Positions 1-11,700 of a stretch of 64,000 nt of DNA are shown one piece after another (within the stretch, counting starts at the first letter, position 1; every line of letters starts with the position of its first letter). Below the pieces are notes generated by a model. The model saw nothing but the letters and a program-made list of their open reading frames with translations, did not search any database and was not told where the DNA came from. The position numbers were made by a program, and so were the translations under genes. The stretch is from NCBI GenBank assembly GCA_013396995.1, contig VWZP01005658.1:62001-126000 (forward strand), given 5' to 3'. This DNA is from Dicaeum eximium (lineage: Eukaryota > Chordata > Aves > Passeriformes > Dicaeidae).

Positions 1-959
1 ATACCTCTTTGGTGTACTCATGATCAGATGTGGCTTTTCTTTGAATAATTTCACTCCTCCTTCATATGCTTCCCATCTCTTTTCCTCTGAGATTTATTTA
101 ATCCTACTTGAGAAAGAACACTGATCAAGATGGGAGATATTTCAGCATCTGTTGATGCTGAATCATGACTTCATTTCTCCCGTCCTTTTTACTCTCGAGG
201 ATTTAGCAATTCCCTCCAAGACTCTCAACTTCTCTTGTCTTCTGTTAATTAAAACCCAGCTAGGACTGCCTGCTAATTGCACACTAGTTTAACAAAGCCT
301 GGCCTGTTGCTGTGTTTATTTTAAGTGTCACATGAACAGGCAGCAGCAGGTTTTACTGGCACTTCTCTTCAAGAGTGTGGTTTTTTCTTGCACTGTGCTG
401 AGTTGAAAAAAAGGTCTCACTAGAAATATTTAAAAGAATATTTTTATGTTTCAAATCTTGCATAAAATTGACAACATTGATAGATTTAAAATACCAACAA
501 CAGGGAAAGCAAGAAGGAACACAAAGGAAAACCAGCATAACCACTGCGACCATGCCACCACCTTGTTCCAGTATGTCCTAGAAAGGGATGGTGAGTCTCC
601 ACGGCTGGGGACACTCAGCTGCTTCACCACTCAGGCAAGCTGCACCTTCAAAACCCATCTGAAGATGTCACTGTCTATTTTTTAGAATCTTAGAACAGCT
701 GTAGGAGTCATATGGCTTATTTCTATTCATTGCACAACATACCCCTGACCTACTGTCCGTTAAAAAAACCAAAGCAAAACAACAGCTTTCTGTAAATACG
801 GTGTTATTTTTCCTGCAGCCTCCTTAGCATCTCTCCATGGAAATTCAGCGTCTGCCTCAGTGACCCCTAGAGGGGTGTCCCAGCAGCTGTCACAGCACAT
901 CCAGAAGTGCTCCAATGTCCTTTGGGGAGGATGAGTCCATCGGGCACGTTTGGTTGCGA
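1..959 (-). other. FAM124B: FAM124B 3' UTR and downstream flank
   Basis: This stretch lies directly after the FAM124B stop codon in the gene's direction. I see no conserved coding content; the short open frames look like chance. On the minus strand there are AATAAA hexamers at 320-315 and 98-93, either of which could end the transcript. The UTR boundary itself is inferred and has no direct support here. Confidence 0.5.
315..320 (-). terminator. candidate FAM124B polyadenylation signal AATAAA
   Basis: The plus strand reads TTTATT, giving AATAAA on the minus strand about 640 nt after the FAM124B stop. The sequence beyond it is moderately G/T-rich, which fits a cleavage site. A second AATAAA sits at 98-93. 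Hexamers like this are common by chance in AT-rich DNA. Confidence 0.35.
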
Positions 960-1487
960 TCATATAAAGAACTCCTGCTCCTCCGGGGGCTGTTCGGGCT
1001 GTGCGGGGGTTCGGGGCTGGCAGCCCGCGGCTCCGGGCGCTGCCGCCGTGTCCCCGCCGGGGCCGGGCAGCGGCAGGAGGCTGCTCCGCAGGGCCCCGGC
1101 GAACAGGCTCAGCGGGCAGCGGCCGCTCCCGGCGCTCCCCACCGCCAGCCCGGTGTCCACGTCGGTCTCGGCCCCGCGGCTCCCCGGGAGCGCAGCCCGC
1201 GCCCGCCCGCCCGGCCACAGCGCTGCCCCGCACGGCCCGGCCGCTGCCACAGCGCCCCGACAGCACCAGGGCCTCTGCGGGTCACTGCTGGCCCGCTCAG
1301 GGCTAAGGGCTTCACCTGGGGCAGAGCTTGTTCTGCCCTGCAGAGCTCTGCCCTCCTGGCTTCTCCGCCCGGGATTCACACGGAGAGCGGCTGGCATCCA
1401 GTCCTGCGGGATTTTCCCACTGCCTGTATTAATATGCTGCTGGGAAAGCCCGAGGTTTGTTTCAAGGGTCCTGGAGCTGCTTTGAAC
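960..1487 (-). CDS. FAM124B: FAM124B, C-terminal coding exon
   Basis: This exon encodes residues 244-418 of the predicted protein and ends in TGA at 962-960. The acceptor is a pyrimidine-rich stretch ending ...TTTTCAACAG just right of 1487. The first codons are GTT CAA (VQ), which joins in phase 0 to ...ILLK from the upstream exon; human FAM124B, as I remember it, also begins this exon with VQ. The tail is low-complexity, rich in Ala, Gly, Pro and Arg, with an acidic stretch ETDVDTGLAV and the ending EEQEFFI. It is probably disordered. Bases about 985-1315 are extremely GC- and CpG-rich, unlike the rest of the window, so long antisense open frames appear there as shadows. The frame and acceptor are seen directly. 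That this is the true last exon is inferred from phase, position and the VQ match. Confidence 0.75.
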   Translation of the reverse strand, partial: VQSSSRTLETNLGLSQQHINTGSGKIPQDWMPAALRVNPGRRSQEGRALQGRTSSAPGEALSPERASSDPQRPWCCRGAVAAAGPCGAALWPGGRARAALPGSRGAETDVDTGLAVGSAGSGRCPLSLFAGALRSSLLPLPGPGGDTAAAPGAAGCQPRTPAQPEQPPEEQEFFI

Positions 1488-3016
1488 CTGTTGAAAATCG
1501 GAGAGAATCCGGTTAGCACGCACTTGTAGCTTGACCAAGGATGATGCTCTCACCCAGCCTCGCTGTGCTGGGGTCACCTTGCCTGAGTCAGCACAGCTGG
1601 GAAGTCCCTGCCGAAGTAGGCTTGGATACAAAAAACCCACGTGCATTCCAGGGGAACCTAGATAAACACTTGGAAAGGAGAGCCACTGCCGGTTACAAGG
1701 GGCTTCAGGGGGCAATGACAGCTCCATGTGGAGTCTGTGAGCAGAGCCTTGGATTCAGTTTGCAACATGGCAGAAGGTTGGGGCAGGGGCATAAATTAGA
1801 AGAAAGATTCACAGTAAGGGCTGAAAAGTTGTAGAATAAAGCACGAGGCTGTGGGCCTGCTGTCTGGAGCTTGGACACAAGATACATCCTCAAGTTCAAG
1901 TGGATTACACCTTCCTTTGCAAGGAGCACCGTGCAGCATGGCCACATCCCCAAAAACCCTTCCAATTTTCCTGCCAGTGAATTCATGGACATCTGTCAGC
2001 TCAAAGACCTTGTATCTACAGCAGGAACAGCCACAGAGTAATTTAGGAAGGGACTTTTGGAGGTCACCTGGCCCAGTCCCCTGCTCCAGGTAGGACCAAC
2101 TTCAAAGCTATGTGAAGATACCCAGGGCCTTGACTGCTCCAAGAGGGTAAAACCAGTTTATAAATTGATATTGAATGAGGCAGCAAGGGCTGCCCTAAGA
2201 TTAGTGTAAATCATAAATAATAAAAGTAAATAAGCATAGTAAAAAAGTAAATCAGCATAAAAATAGGCTGAATAAACTAATTAACTTTACCTGTAACAGA
2301 GGACTTCTGGGAGGAAAAAGAAAAAGTTACAGGAAATAATTAAATATCCAAATAACAAGAAAAAATAACCAGAGGTGGGAGGGGTTGTTAGAATGGAAAG
2401 AAAGCACACTGAGCCAAACTTCCATTCTACTCACATGTATAATTCTCACTACATATGATCTCAGCACAGACTTTGTCTTTTTTAAAAAAATTTGTATTCA
2501 TATAACCTCTGGACTGCACACTTCAACAGAGAAGGCAGAGATTTCCTAGGACACATCTCTTCGTCACTTTTGTTCAACTGCAACTCACTTGTGATCTCAC
2601 AACCCCAATTGCAGACAGTGCTGTATCAACATTACACTTACAGAACTTCTGGTTTTGGATGCCAAAAATCTGCTTTGAAAAACATTTTTACAGCCATGAC
2701 TTACCAGAAAAAGGTTAGGCTGCTACAATAATTTTTTTTGAGGCAGAGGAGGGAAGATGTTAAGCTAGCTTGCCCTAGAAAACATTAATAATTTCTGCAT
2801 TTCAGGCAAGCAGTAATGATGTTAATTTAACTGTATAAAAACATTCCGAGGATCAGTGCTTATATTTATCAACAGCATCACAGCACTGGCAGACACCCAT
2901 TACTGCATCCACAAATTCAAAAGAAAACATGAACAAACAGAATCGTAATTTCCATTTTGAACCTTGGGGGAAAAAAAGCAGATAAACCCTCCTCTTGAGA
3001 GCCCCACGGACCTCAC
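1488..3016 (-). other. FAM124B: FAM124B intron
   Basis: This intron of about 1.5 kb has a GTGAGG donor at 3016-3011 and an AG acceptor at 1489-1488. It contains a decayed CR1 tail near 2.04-2.15 kb and an A-rich section around 2.2-2.4 kb. I see no exon-like open frame inside it. Confidence 0.7.
2038..2150 (-). mobile_element. CR1 LINE 3'-end fragment
   Basis: The plus strand resembles the reverse complement of the avian CR1 3' region: AGGAAGGGACTTTTGGAGGT, then CACCTGGCCCAGTCCCCTGC. This is the familiar 'gaagggacctctggaggtcatctagtccaacccc' type of sequence. The copy is short, diverged and 5'-truncated, and lies in the FAM124B intron in the gene's orientation. The ends are approximate. Confidence 0.6.
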
Positions 3017-3745
3017 CTTGAGCAGAATTGTATTTCCTTCATAGTCCTGCGTTTGCCACCTGGTGCTGCTGATGGGAACGCAGGGGTTGGGCAGGAGGGG
3101 CACGAGCTGCCCGATTTCCTGCACCTGGAATTGCAGGGCTGCTGCATCCCGGGGCTGGGCCACCACCCCCAGGGGCAGCTGCTTCAGGCACAGCTGCACG
3201 GCCACGTGAGGGGTGGCGTGCAGCTCGAAGACACACAGAGTGCTCTTCTGCAGAGAGCCTTCTTTCTGGAGGATCATCTCGTAGAGCCTCACTGCGTCCT
3301 CGTAGTTCTCAAAGCCGCAGTAGAGGGTGACCCGCAGGATTTCGGGGCCGCGCCGCGCCCGCCGGACGCCCCACACGGGCAGCTGCTCATCCAGGCCGTA
3401 GAAGTCCTGGTGGGATGGGGCATAGCGGGGGCCTGGCCCGTGAGCCAACTGGGCAGGCTGGTACCGCCAGGGAGGGCGCTGGAATTGCTCGTGCACCTGG
3501 ACAATCCGTTCTTCTCCCAGGTCCTCGCGCAGAAAAAGGAGGACGGATATCCCGGGAAAGCTGCAGCTCCTCTTGCGGTACCTCTCGTAGTATTTCAGCG
3601 GAGGAGTTCGCTCAGACACCAGGAAAAGGCGAATGTCCAGGCAGAGCCACTCCAAAAGCCGATCCAGAGTTTGCTGCAGAGGAAATGAGTGTCCCGAATG
3701 GGTGAGGAGATGCACAGTCATCAGAGTCTCTGCTCCATCATCCAT
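3017..3745 (-). CDS. FAM124B: FAM124B, N-terminal coding exon
   Basis: This encodes residues 1-243 of FAM124B, a vertebrate family of unknown biochemical function. The human protein has been reported to bind the chromatin remodellers CHD7 and CHD8. The translation begins MDDGAETLMTVHLLTHSG. It carries family blocks that I recognise: PGISVLLFL near residue 60, DEQLPVWGVR near 125, EILRVTLYCGFENYEDAVRL near 145-165, and EIGQLVPLLPNPC followed by PISSTRWQTQDY near 215-235. The donor is CTCAAG|GTGAGG, phase 0. The start at 3745 is chosen because its N-terminus aligns with human FAM124B and the ATG lies 11 nt inside a good acceptor (TTTTTTGCCAG). The open frame continues upstream to an ATG at 3817, but that part is unlike the family. 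Predicted full length is 418 aa against about 455 in human. Confidence 0.9.
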
Positions 3746-3756
3746 TGCAAAGACTC
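3746..3756 (-). other. FAM124B: FAM124B 5' UTR part of the first coding exon
   Basis: Eleven nucleotides lie between an apparent splice acceptor (TTTTTTGCCAG, ending at 3757) and the ATG at 3745. This suggests that a non-coding 5' exon is spliced in from further right. I did not find that exon. Confidence 0.5.
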
Positions 3757-6700
3757 CTGGCAAAAAATTAAAATGGACAATTTGGTGCCTTCCTTTTGCT
3801 CTTTGCCTCAGGAACACAAGGGTGTACTCTGAGCCTTTGACAGAGTGAGTTCAGACTCCTGCAGGCTTTGCAGTAACCTGATGAAACACGTGGGTAAGCA
3901 CAGTGAGCGTGCAGAGGGGGCAGGTGCAGAGTGACAAGGCTTTGAGCAGGCAGTCCCAGGTCACATCCCAGCAGAGCTCAGCTCAAGGCTCATTCCCAGC
4001 TCTGGAGCTCTCCTCACGGAGTACAGGCAACCCAAATGTCCTGAAACAGCACTTTGTGCTCCTGCTCCTGCTGTTCACAGCACAGGACAGCAGAGCTGCA
4101 CAGCACTGGGCACAGGCAGTGATTTTGCAGGATGAGGTGATGCTCACTTGTCCCTTGGCAGTGGAAGTGGCTGCTGTGGACCCAGCTCAGTCCCACCACT
4201 GCAATCTCTGCCTTTTGCAAAGCCCACGTGGCACTCATGGCTGAAACCCTCAGCAAATTCTCTCGTGGTCAGCAGGCTGGCTTTGGCTCATTGTAAAAAG
4301 CCTGTGATCTCTGTGGGTCCCACCCTACTGGGGCACACAGATAAGCTATTCTTTGAAAACAAGGAAGGAAAACAAAATAACAAAAGAAAAAACCCAACCA
4401 TGTGAACATAACAGATAACAATAAGGGCAGATATAAATCAGGAAAGAGGAGCTTTGGGAAAAAACCTTGACTCCCAGTTACACCCTTCACAACACAGGTA
4501 GTTTGCTGCCTAACTGGAAACCAGGTCCTGGGTTATTGTACATAGCCCATAAAAGCTGGGTACCAGGCTTCCCATTTTCAGTGCCCTCTTTGCTTCTTTT
4601 TCCTGCTCTATTTATTTTTTTTTTTCCTGAGATATCCATGTAATCAGCAGCCTTAATCAACATCCAAGGATTTTTTTTTTCTTGCTCCTTGGGTTTACAT
4701 ATTGGCACTTAACTTAGCTCACTGCATAAGCTACAGTAGGAATGCTGAAAATACACTGCTTTCCAGGTCTCTTCTAGTGTGTGGACAATGAATCACACTG
4801 TCCCTTCATCTCCCTGTTTGCCAGCCCAGGAGCAACACAATACAGGTCAAGCCAAACCCACTTCCTATACAGAACTGCCCCCACTCCAGCCAGTATTAAA
4901 TCAAAACCAGGGCCTCTGGTGATCTGTCCAGCTCCATCTAATTAAGAGCAGCACATCTCTCTCTGCTGACATGCCAACTTCCCTCTCAAACAGCCAAGCA
5001 CACAAAGCAGTGGTTCACTGTTAAGAAATCCCAGCATTAATAAGTATGTTATTCAAAATTCTGAACTATTTTTTTTTTATACGACCCTAACTTTATATTC
5101 AACCAAGTAAAATCTCCAAGGTCTACAGGTACAAGCAGCAGTGCCTTGGTTTCCTTTAGCGAGATCCCTCTCACTGGTAGAAACTCACATTCATGATTTA
5201 AAAGCTACACTGACACCTATGTACAATAAATATTAAAAAGACTGTCTAGAAAATGAGGAAAAAATTATTTTGCACTCACCTGCAACACTTCGAGCAAGTA
5301 ACAACTGCTGCAGTATCCAGCCTTCAGACAATTGCAGGAAGAGAGGGAAGAGAAGAGTGCAAGTGCTCAAAACATTAAAATGCTCTAGATGAGCTCTGGA
5401 CAACACAATTTCACTAAAATATGGAAAAGGAAATGATTCATCAACTCCTTGCTACAGGGCAGGGGCAGGCAGTCATCTGCCTTCCTGCCTGTGAAGAGCA
5501 GGGGAATTTGCCTGTACTGAAACCCCTGAAACTCAGTAAGTTCAGCAGGGCTTGGTTTGTAGCTGGCAGCAGCTCCCATGAGCAGGTTCCCCTATTCCCA
5601 CCCCAGATGAAGAGCCCAGAGCCTGCCCCGGTGTCCCTTGTCCCTGGGAGCAGGACCCTGCACCTGCAGACTGCTCCCTCTGGGCAGTGAACAGGGAGCA
5701 AGGGGGGCAGGCACTGCTTTCCTCCTGCAGTGCCACCACTGCTGGCTTGTGCAGCTCTCGGCCTCATCCCTGCTCCAATCTGCTGGGTAAACTCTCGTGG
5801 GCAGCTGCAGCACTGTGGTGAAGGTGACAGAGGACTGGGGACGTGAATTCTTGCAGAGCAGCTGCAAGTGGAGAGTAAGGGCTGCTTAGGGAATGATGCA
5901 GAAACCTTGGCCCTCTCCAGCTCCCGCTGTGGCCAGGGGAGCCAAATTGTTTTCCAGATGAGCAGGTGCCTCCCACAGAGGCTGCTGAAGGTATGCAGCA
6001 TCTCTCTTGTTTTTACAACAGCCAAAATCCTGAGCCTTACTCACAAAAAGGGTTAAATCCTGAACCCTCCACCATGTGTTTCCTCTATGCTTGCTGGGGT
6101 GAGACAGGGAAGCAATCTCAGCTCTGAAACTGTACCTGATGAAGCTGCCTGGAGAACAGCTTTAGGCCTGGCTCTCAGCTCTCCAGCAGCTCTGGGTCAG
6201 GAGAACCCACCAATCCTCCTGCAGGGAGCACAGAGGAGCTGAACCTGAGCCTTTGCTGACCCTCTCCCGCAGAGAAGAGCAGCCCCACACCCAGCCAAGC
6301 CCTTCCAGCCCTCTTCCACTTGCTCTGACAACTAAATATCCTTGGGCAAGGGCTCCAACCAGGCTCCTCAGCCTAGGACGAGGGTATCCTCATGCCCTCC
6401 CTTTGTCTCCAATCTAGTGCCCCCCAAACCTTGGGATAAAGGCTGGGTGCAATGGCCCTCACTGCCGCAGCCTGCTGAGCTCAGACCCTTCAGCCACGGC
6501 TGGTCTCAGGGGCAAAAGGGATGGCTGCCACCAGAACAAAGTGCTGGCTCGTGCTGGATCTTCCAAGAGAAGCAAAGTGCTGATTTCACTCCAATCCCTG
6601 AATGGAAGGAGTCCCTGCCTTCCTCCCTGCTTGCCCTTCCCCCAGCGTTCCCGTCTGGCTGCCAAAAGGAAAAGCACATTTCTCATAGTGACCTCCTGAA

Positions 6701-8398
6701 CGCGCCAAGCAAGATTTCTTCAAGAGATTAGAAAAATAGCAGTTCAGTCGTACATGAAAAGTTGCTTTGCTGAGGGGAGGAGGGGTGAACAATTCTGATA
6801 TGGGACTCAAAAACCTGGGGCCCCATTCCCACATGGCAGTGACTGGTAACACAGCAGAACATGCAGGAAGCTGCTGGGGCACTCCAGCTGTGTGTAAGAG
6901 CAGGACAAATATGAACATCTGTATCTGGCACTAATGGTAAGTCCTGCACAAGTTAAAGTCCAAATGTAAACAACTAATAAACACCTCATGGTGTGAAGCC
7001 TCAGAGAATGCTGTCTGCTGTAAGTCTAAAATTCTACAGTGGAAAGGCACAACACAATAATTAAAAATTCCTTTTCATAATCAGTTCCTGAGTTGTGCCT
7101 AGTGCTCTGCACTGTTGAGAGCCCTTTGCTCCAGCTGACACCACCAAAACTGATGATGCATCACAGGATTTAATAAGTTCAGAGCAACATCTGTAAGGAA
7201 GGCATTTTACAAGGATTATTAGAATGTAATTAACTTGAGAGAGACTGAGTATGTATTACCTAAGCACCTTGGGAGAAGGCCTCATTAAATACATGACTCA
7301 GGCTTCCTAATTTCTTTTAAAAACATTTTTTTCTTGTTTTACATCAATCTCAAGTTCTGCCTGTAACAAGAATAAAAACTACTAAATTAACCTGCTAGAT
7401 GATAATTATATACAGCATACACCGTACTGAGATAAAAATCAAGACTAAGGCATTACTTGAATACAAAAGTCTTTTCAGAGGTTGTCTCTGGCTTCAAACC
7501 CTGTCACTCCAATTCATCACCTCTTTGGCAGAAATGAAAGACCCAATGACCAAAAGACCAAAACCCAATCTAACCTCCTGCATTTATTTAAGTAAACTTC
7601 TCTCCCAAACAATTCTCGTTTTTTCTTTTTAGCCAGCTCTCAGAACGCACTAGGGTCTGTCAGCAGGCAGAAAATACAGAGAGCTCCAGCACACGCTGTG
7701 AGTCGGGATGGAAGCACATACACACACAAGGAGGAAAAGGGAAGGAGAACACAGCTGTCCAGAGCAGAGGGAGCTGAGCCAGGCTGCAGCCTGTCCTACC
7801 TGGCAGGGCTGCCCAGCGCTGCCCTGGGCTCTCTGGAGCCCAGCTCAGCCCAGCATCAGGCTCCAGCTCCTGCTGGGAGCTGCTGGGACAAGGGACAGCT
7901 CCGAGGCTCACACGAGATAAAATGTGAAGTGAGAGAGGTTCCTGTGAGCCTCCCGGGGAACAGGGATCCTCGGCACTATGGCACACTGCCAGAGGGACAG
8001 CCAGCGTTAAACCACACCAAAAATCACCCTGTGCACCTGGTGACTTCAGTGACGAGAGTAAAGCAAAGTTATCCTCAGGTGACCCCAGGTTTTGGGGCAA
8101 GGGCAAGGCTGAAAGCAGCACTGAGACACAGCAATGAGCTTCCTAGTAGTAACAAATATGTTGCAGAAAAGCACTGCATGGCCTCGGCTGGTTTTCATAC
8201 TCATGTCTCACCAAATGCAGGTTATGTGTCCTCAGCCAGTTACAGGGCACTTGCAGAGAGTTCAGTTTTTCCTCAGTTTTCAGTTTTTCTAAAATATTTT
8301 TTAAAAACCCCAAAACACTCCATGCACCCAAACCAAGACCCACTAAACATAATGAACCAGTTGGAGGTAATAGCAGAAAAAAATAGTTGGTAACAAAG
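3757..8398. other. intergenic region / FAM124B upstream sequence
   Basis: This 4.6-kb stretch lies upstream of FAM124B and downstream of CUL3. GC is moderate, with the richest part around 5.5-6.7 kb. It should contain the FAM124B promoter and probably a non-coding first exon, but no CpG island or splice-ready exon stands out. Open frames of up to about 230 codons occur and none resembles a known protein. Confidence 0.5.
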
Positions 8399-8790
8399 AT
8401 CACAGAATGGGCCAGGTTTGAAGGGACCACCCTCAGGCAGCTGGTCCAACCTCCCTGCCCAGGCAGGATCATCCCAGAGGACATAGCACAGGATTCTGTC
8501 CACATGGTTCTGGAATATCTCCAGTGAGGGGAGACTCCACACCCTCTCTGGGCAACCTGATCCAGGGCTTGGTCGCTGCACAGTGAAGAATTTCTTCCTC
8601 ATGTTCAGGTGGAACTTCACGGGCATCACTTTCTGCCATGGCCTCTTGTCCTATTGCTTCACACCACAGAGCAGAGCCTGGCCCATTCTCTTGACACCCT
8701 CCCTTCAGTCCCTTATAGACATTGTTTAGATCCCCTCTCAGCCCTCTTGAGACTGAACAAGCCCAACTCTTTTAGCTTTTCCTGTGGTGT
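8399..8790 (-). mobile_element. CR1 LINE 3' end, 5'-truncated copy
   Basis: This is a clear avian CR1 tail. Read on the plus strand it is the reverse complement of the element. It starts ATCACAGAATGGGCCAGG at the element's 3' end, then GAAGGGACCACC and CTGGTCCAACCTCCCTGCCC. Further on come CTCTGGGCAACCTGATCCAG, GAAGAATTTCTTCCTCATG and GATCCCCTCTCAGCCCTCTT. The copy lacks the reverse transcriptase region, as most CR1 insertions do. It lies in the intergenic space between CUL3 and FAM124B. The right end is approximate. Confidence 0.88.
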
Positions 8791-11700
8791 CTTGAGTTCA
8801 AAGAGCCAACATTTAGCACTGACCTAAGGTGGCATCTTTGGGATCTCTCTGCCACATCCCCAGTGTCAATCCACTTCCACAGGTCGGAGTGGGACGAGGG
8901 GGAAGTCAGCCTGCTACATATGAATTTAAGTGCCCTGCTTCAGGGATTCATTTCTGAAAGATTTAACCCAGCAATTTTTATAGAAATTACAACTCAATTA
9001 AAAAATCTTCCAGAAAAAGAAAACAGGCAGATCTAAACAAACCCAAGACTTGCAGGGCCCAGTGAAGTGTTTGTTTAATCAGCTCACATTCAGCATTGTT
9101 GAAGGCGGCTCCAAGCAGAATTCTTGGAAGGCGAGCAGCAGAGCCGGGCGTGACTGCACCCTGCCGAGTGCTAACAAGAGAGAGTCCCCAGGAGATGCTG
9201 ACCCCGCCAGCGAGGCCAAGCTCAGCTTAAGGAACAAGCCCGACCCACGCACTGTGAAGGCTTCTAATTACTGCCTTTCCTGAACACAACCTTCCTGAGA
9301 TACAGAATAATACACCCAAACTTCTAATTAAAAAAGTCTTGGCCTGGATCCCACATTATGCTGGAATTGCAGATTTGCATAATTAAGTTGATACCAAATG
9401 CTGTGACAGACAAACTGCAGGAGATTATTAGCCTCATCTTTAACAGAATTTCAAAAGAATCAAGATTCAGGCAGCCAACAAATGGCCACTTAGCAGAAGT
9501 GGCTCTCAAGGTCTAGGAAACTCAGGCATTACTGGGATTTGGTTCTGGTAAATTTGCAAAGGAAAATCTGCACACGAACTCAAAAGCCATTGTAAGGCAC
9601 CACCAGTCCCTAATGTAGCATCACTTTGAGCACTTCAGGAATTCTTGTTGTGAATTTTTCCTCCCAAAAAGAGTATTTTCACTCTTTTCTATTATTCACC
9701 AATTCCTAAAAGCTCATTCTTCTGTTGCTCTTCATTTTATGATGCTGTTATTTCCTGAGCAGATTGAGAATAAATATTATTCCATGTTGATACCATTCTC
9801 TATCACAACCATCAGACGAGCAGAGTAGTGCAGTTTCAGACATGACTCCCTCACCTACGTTCCAGTTCAAAAAAGACCAACAGCTTCATTTGAATCACGA
9901 CTTCCTAGAACCAGAATTTATACTTGCTTCTTCGTGAAATTTGCATCCCTGGAGGAACACAATCCCCAGCTTCATCCAGGAGTGCAATGAGTAGCAATTT
10001 CTTCAAGGGAACAAGCAGCTGAACTCTGCCTTCGTGGAGCACCCAGGACTCAGTCATGCAGCCTGGGGCTCAGATGAATCCCTGCAGGTGTCACAGGGAC
10101 GTTTCCCAGCTCGGGCTGTCACCAAGGAACAACGCTGGTGCAGGTCACCCTGCTGGCAGCAGCACACAAGCACGGCAGAGCAGGGCTCTTACAAGAGCTC
10201 AGTGCTGAAGAACCCAGCATAGAGGAGGAAGAGAGTAGCTCCTAGATCGGGGTTCCTCTGCATCTGTTGTACCTGGAATACAAGTTAAGTTTAAAACTGC
10301 AGGAGAAAGAATGCTTAACAAAACATCACTGCTGCATGTTCAAATGTTACTTTTCCTACCCATGAGCTCTGTGTTCATCTCAAAGCTACTGCATGCATTA
10401 GCGCCCATGGACTTACTCCAGTTTTGGAGAATAAAGGAAGGAAGGAAAGAGCAGAAGTGAAGCTGTTTATACAGTTGACACACAAGAGTCCAGCCACGTC
10501 CCTGCAGTTACACCAAGCACGAACCACAGCTGAAAGATTCAGAATGTTAAATGCAGTTTGGGGGCACAATCTACGAACACTTCCCTGCACAGCAAAGGAC
10601 AGAAAAGTGGGTGAACTATTGTCCTGTAGCTTTATCCAGCTTTCAGTTGGATGTGTAAGTTCTGCATCTTACAGTCTTTTCAAATGACACATTCCAGAGG
10701 AACCAATTAACTCACACTTAGACTGAGCACAATGGTTATTACATTTACTGTCCAAGCTATCCAAATGAGTGTTATCAACAGAAATTCAGCTTTGTCCCAG
10801 ACACACACAAGATGATGCCTGTTGCCAGCTGTGCCCACTACTGAGTCCAGTTCTGGGCTGTCAAACCCTCGCTCTAAAGGGCTCTGTGGAAGGGGGAGCT
10901 CAGGATAGAGCCCAGCTCACCTCCAGGCACACGAGGAACAAAGCCGAGCCAAAGGGATTGATTGAGCTATGGAGGTTCTGGCCAGTTTTGGACATGCAGA
11001 GGCCACAAGTAGTTCCAGGTTTTGGTACTTCTGAAAAGATGGGAACCTCATCTCTGTGCAAGCTTATCCCCAAAACTATGCACAGTGAAAGGCTTTATTA
11101 CCATATGTATACATATGCAAGTGCCACCCATCAGGTAGCACACAATTTGACACAATTGCACTCAGGCATGTAACTACAATCCTACTAATGAAATTTTAAC
11201 AAAATTAGAAAGAAGCTTTAAGTAGAAATGAAGAAAGAAATTAAATTAGATAAGGCTTAGCAGAATTCTACTGCAGATTTTCAAATGAAATCGCAGTAAC
11301 ATCAAACTCACCTGAAGCACAGTCCTAGTGATGGCTTGTTCTCTCTTACCAGAGCTTTCACATTCTTCATTTTTCAATCCTCTACCTCATTGTTCAATGG
11401 TAAAGGGCATATTTTTGAAATCTGACTTCAGCAGAAGTCCCTCCCTGAATAGTGTCTTCAAAATTTTATTAAAATGGAAATGATGCTTTTAATATTTTTT
11501 ACTGAAGATAGCCATCACCACCTGCTGTTCTTCTGGCAAACACTCTTGCCCACACAGCTTTTAAAAACACTCTTCAACACCTAATTATACACACAACATT
11601 CAGCCTCAGCTCTTCCAAAAGCCACCAGAAGTAGGAAACTTCAGCTGATGCACAGCAGAAGTACAGAGGCAATGCTCAGGACAAAGACCCTCCTGTCCCA

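Noticed and set aside
970..1320. CpG-island-like composition suggesting a promoter
   Set aside because: The minus strand reads in frame as the FAM124B C-terminal exon with a good acceptor, so coding sequence explains it.
1441..1487. Alternative acceptors for the FAM124B last exon (for example before GACTGG near 1406 or GGCAGA near 1339)
   Set aside because: The acceptor at 1487 has the better pyrimidine tract, keeps phase 0 and restores the expected VQ at the junction.
907..1529. Long plus-strand open frames of about 190-200 codons in the GC-rich block
   Set aside because: They lie antisense to the FAM124B last exon, where high GC suppresses stop codons. They resemble no known protein.
3746..3817. 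Upstream in-frame ATG at 3817 as the FAM124B start
   Set aside because: The extra residues do not resemble the family and would be read across an apparent splice acceptor.
5441..6025. Minus-strand open frame of 194 codons upstream of FAM124B
   Set aside because: Low-complexity Ser/Pro/Cys-rich translation without known motifs; several overlapping frames are equally open, as expected in moderately GC-rich DNA.
7698..8393. Plus-strand open frame of 231 codons
   Set aside because: No recognisable domain, no homologue I know, and composition like surrounding intergenic DNA. It stops just before the CR1 copy. Probably chance.
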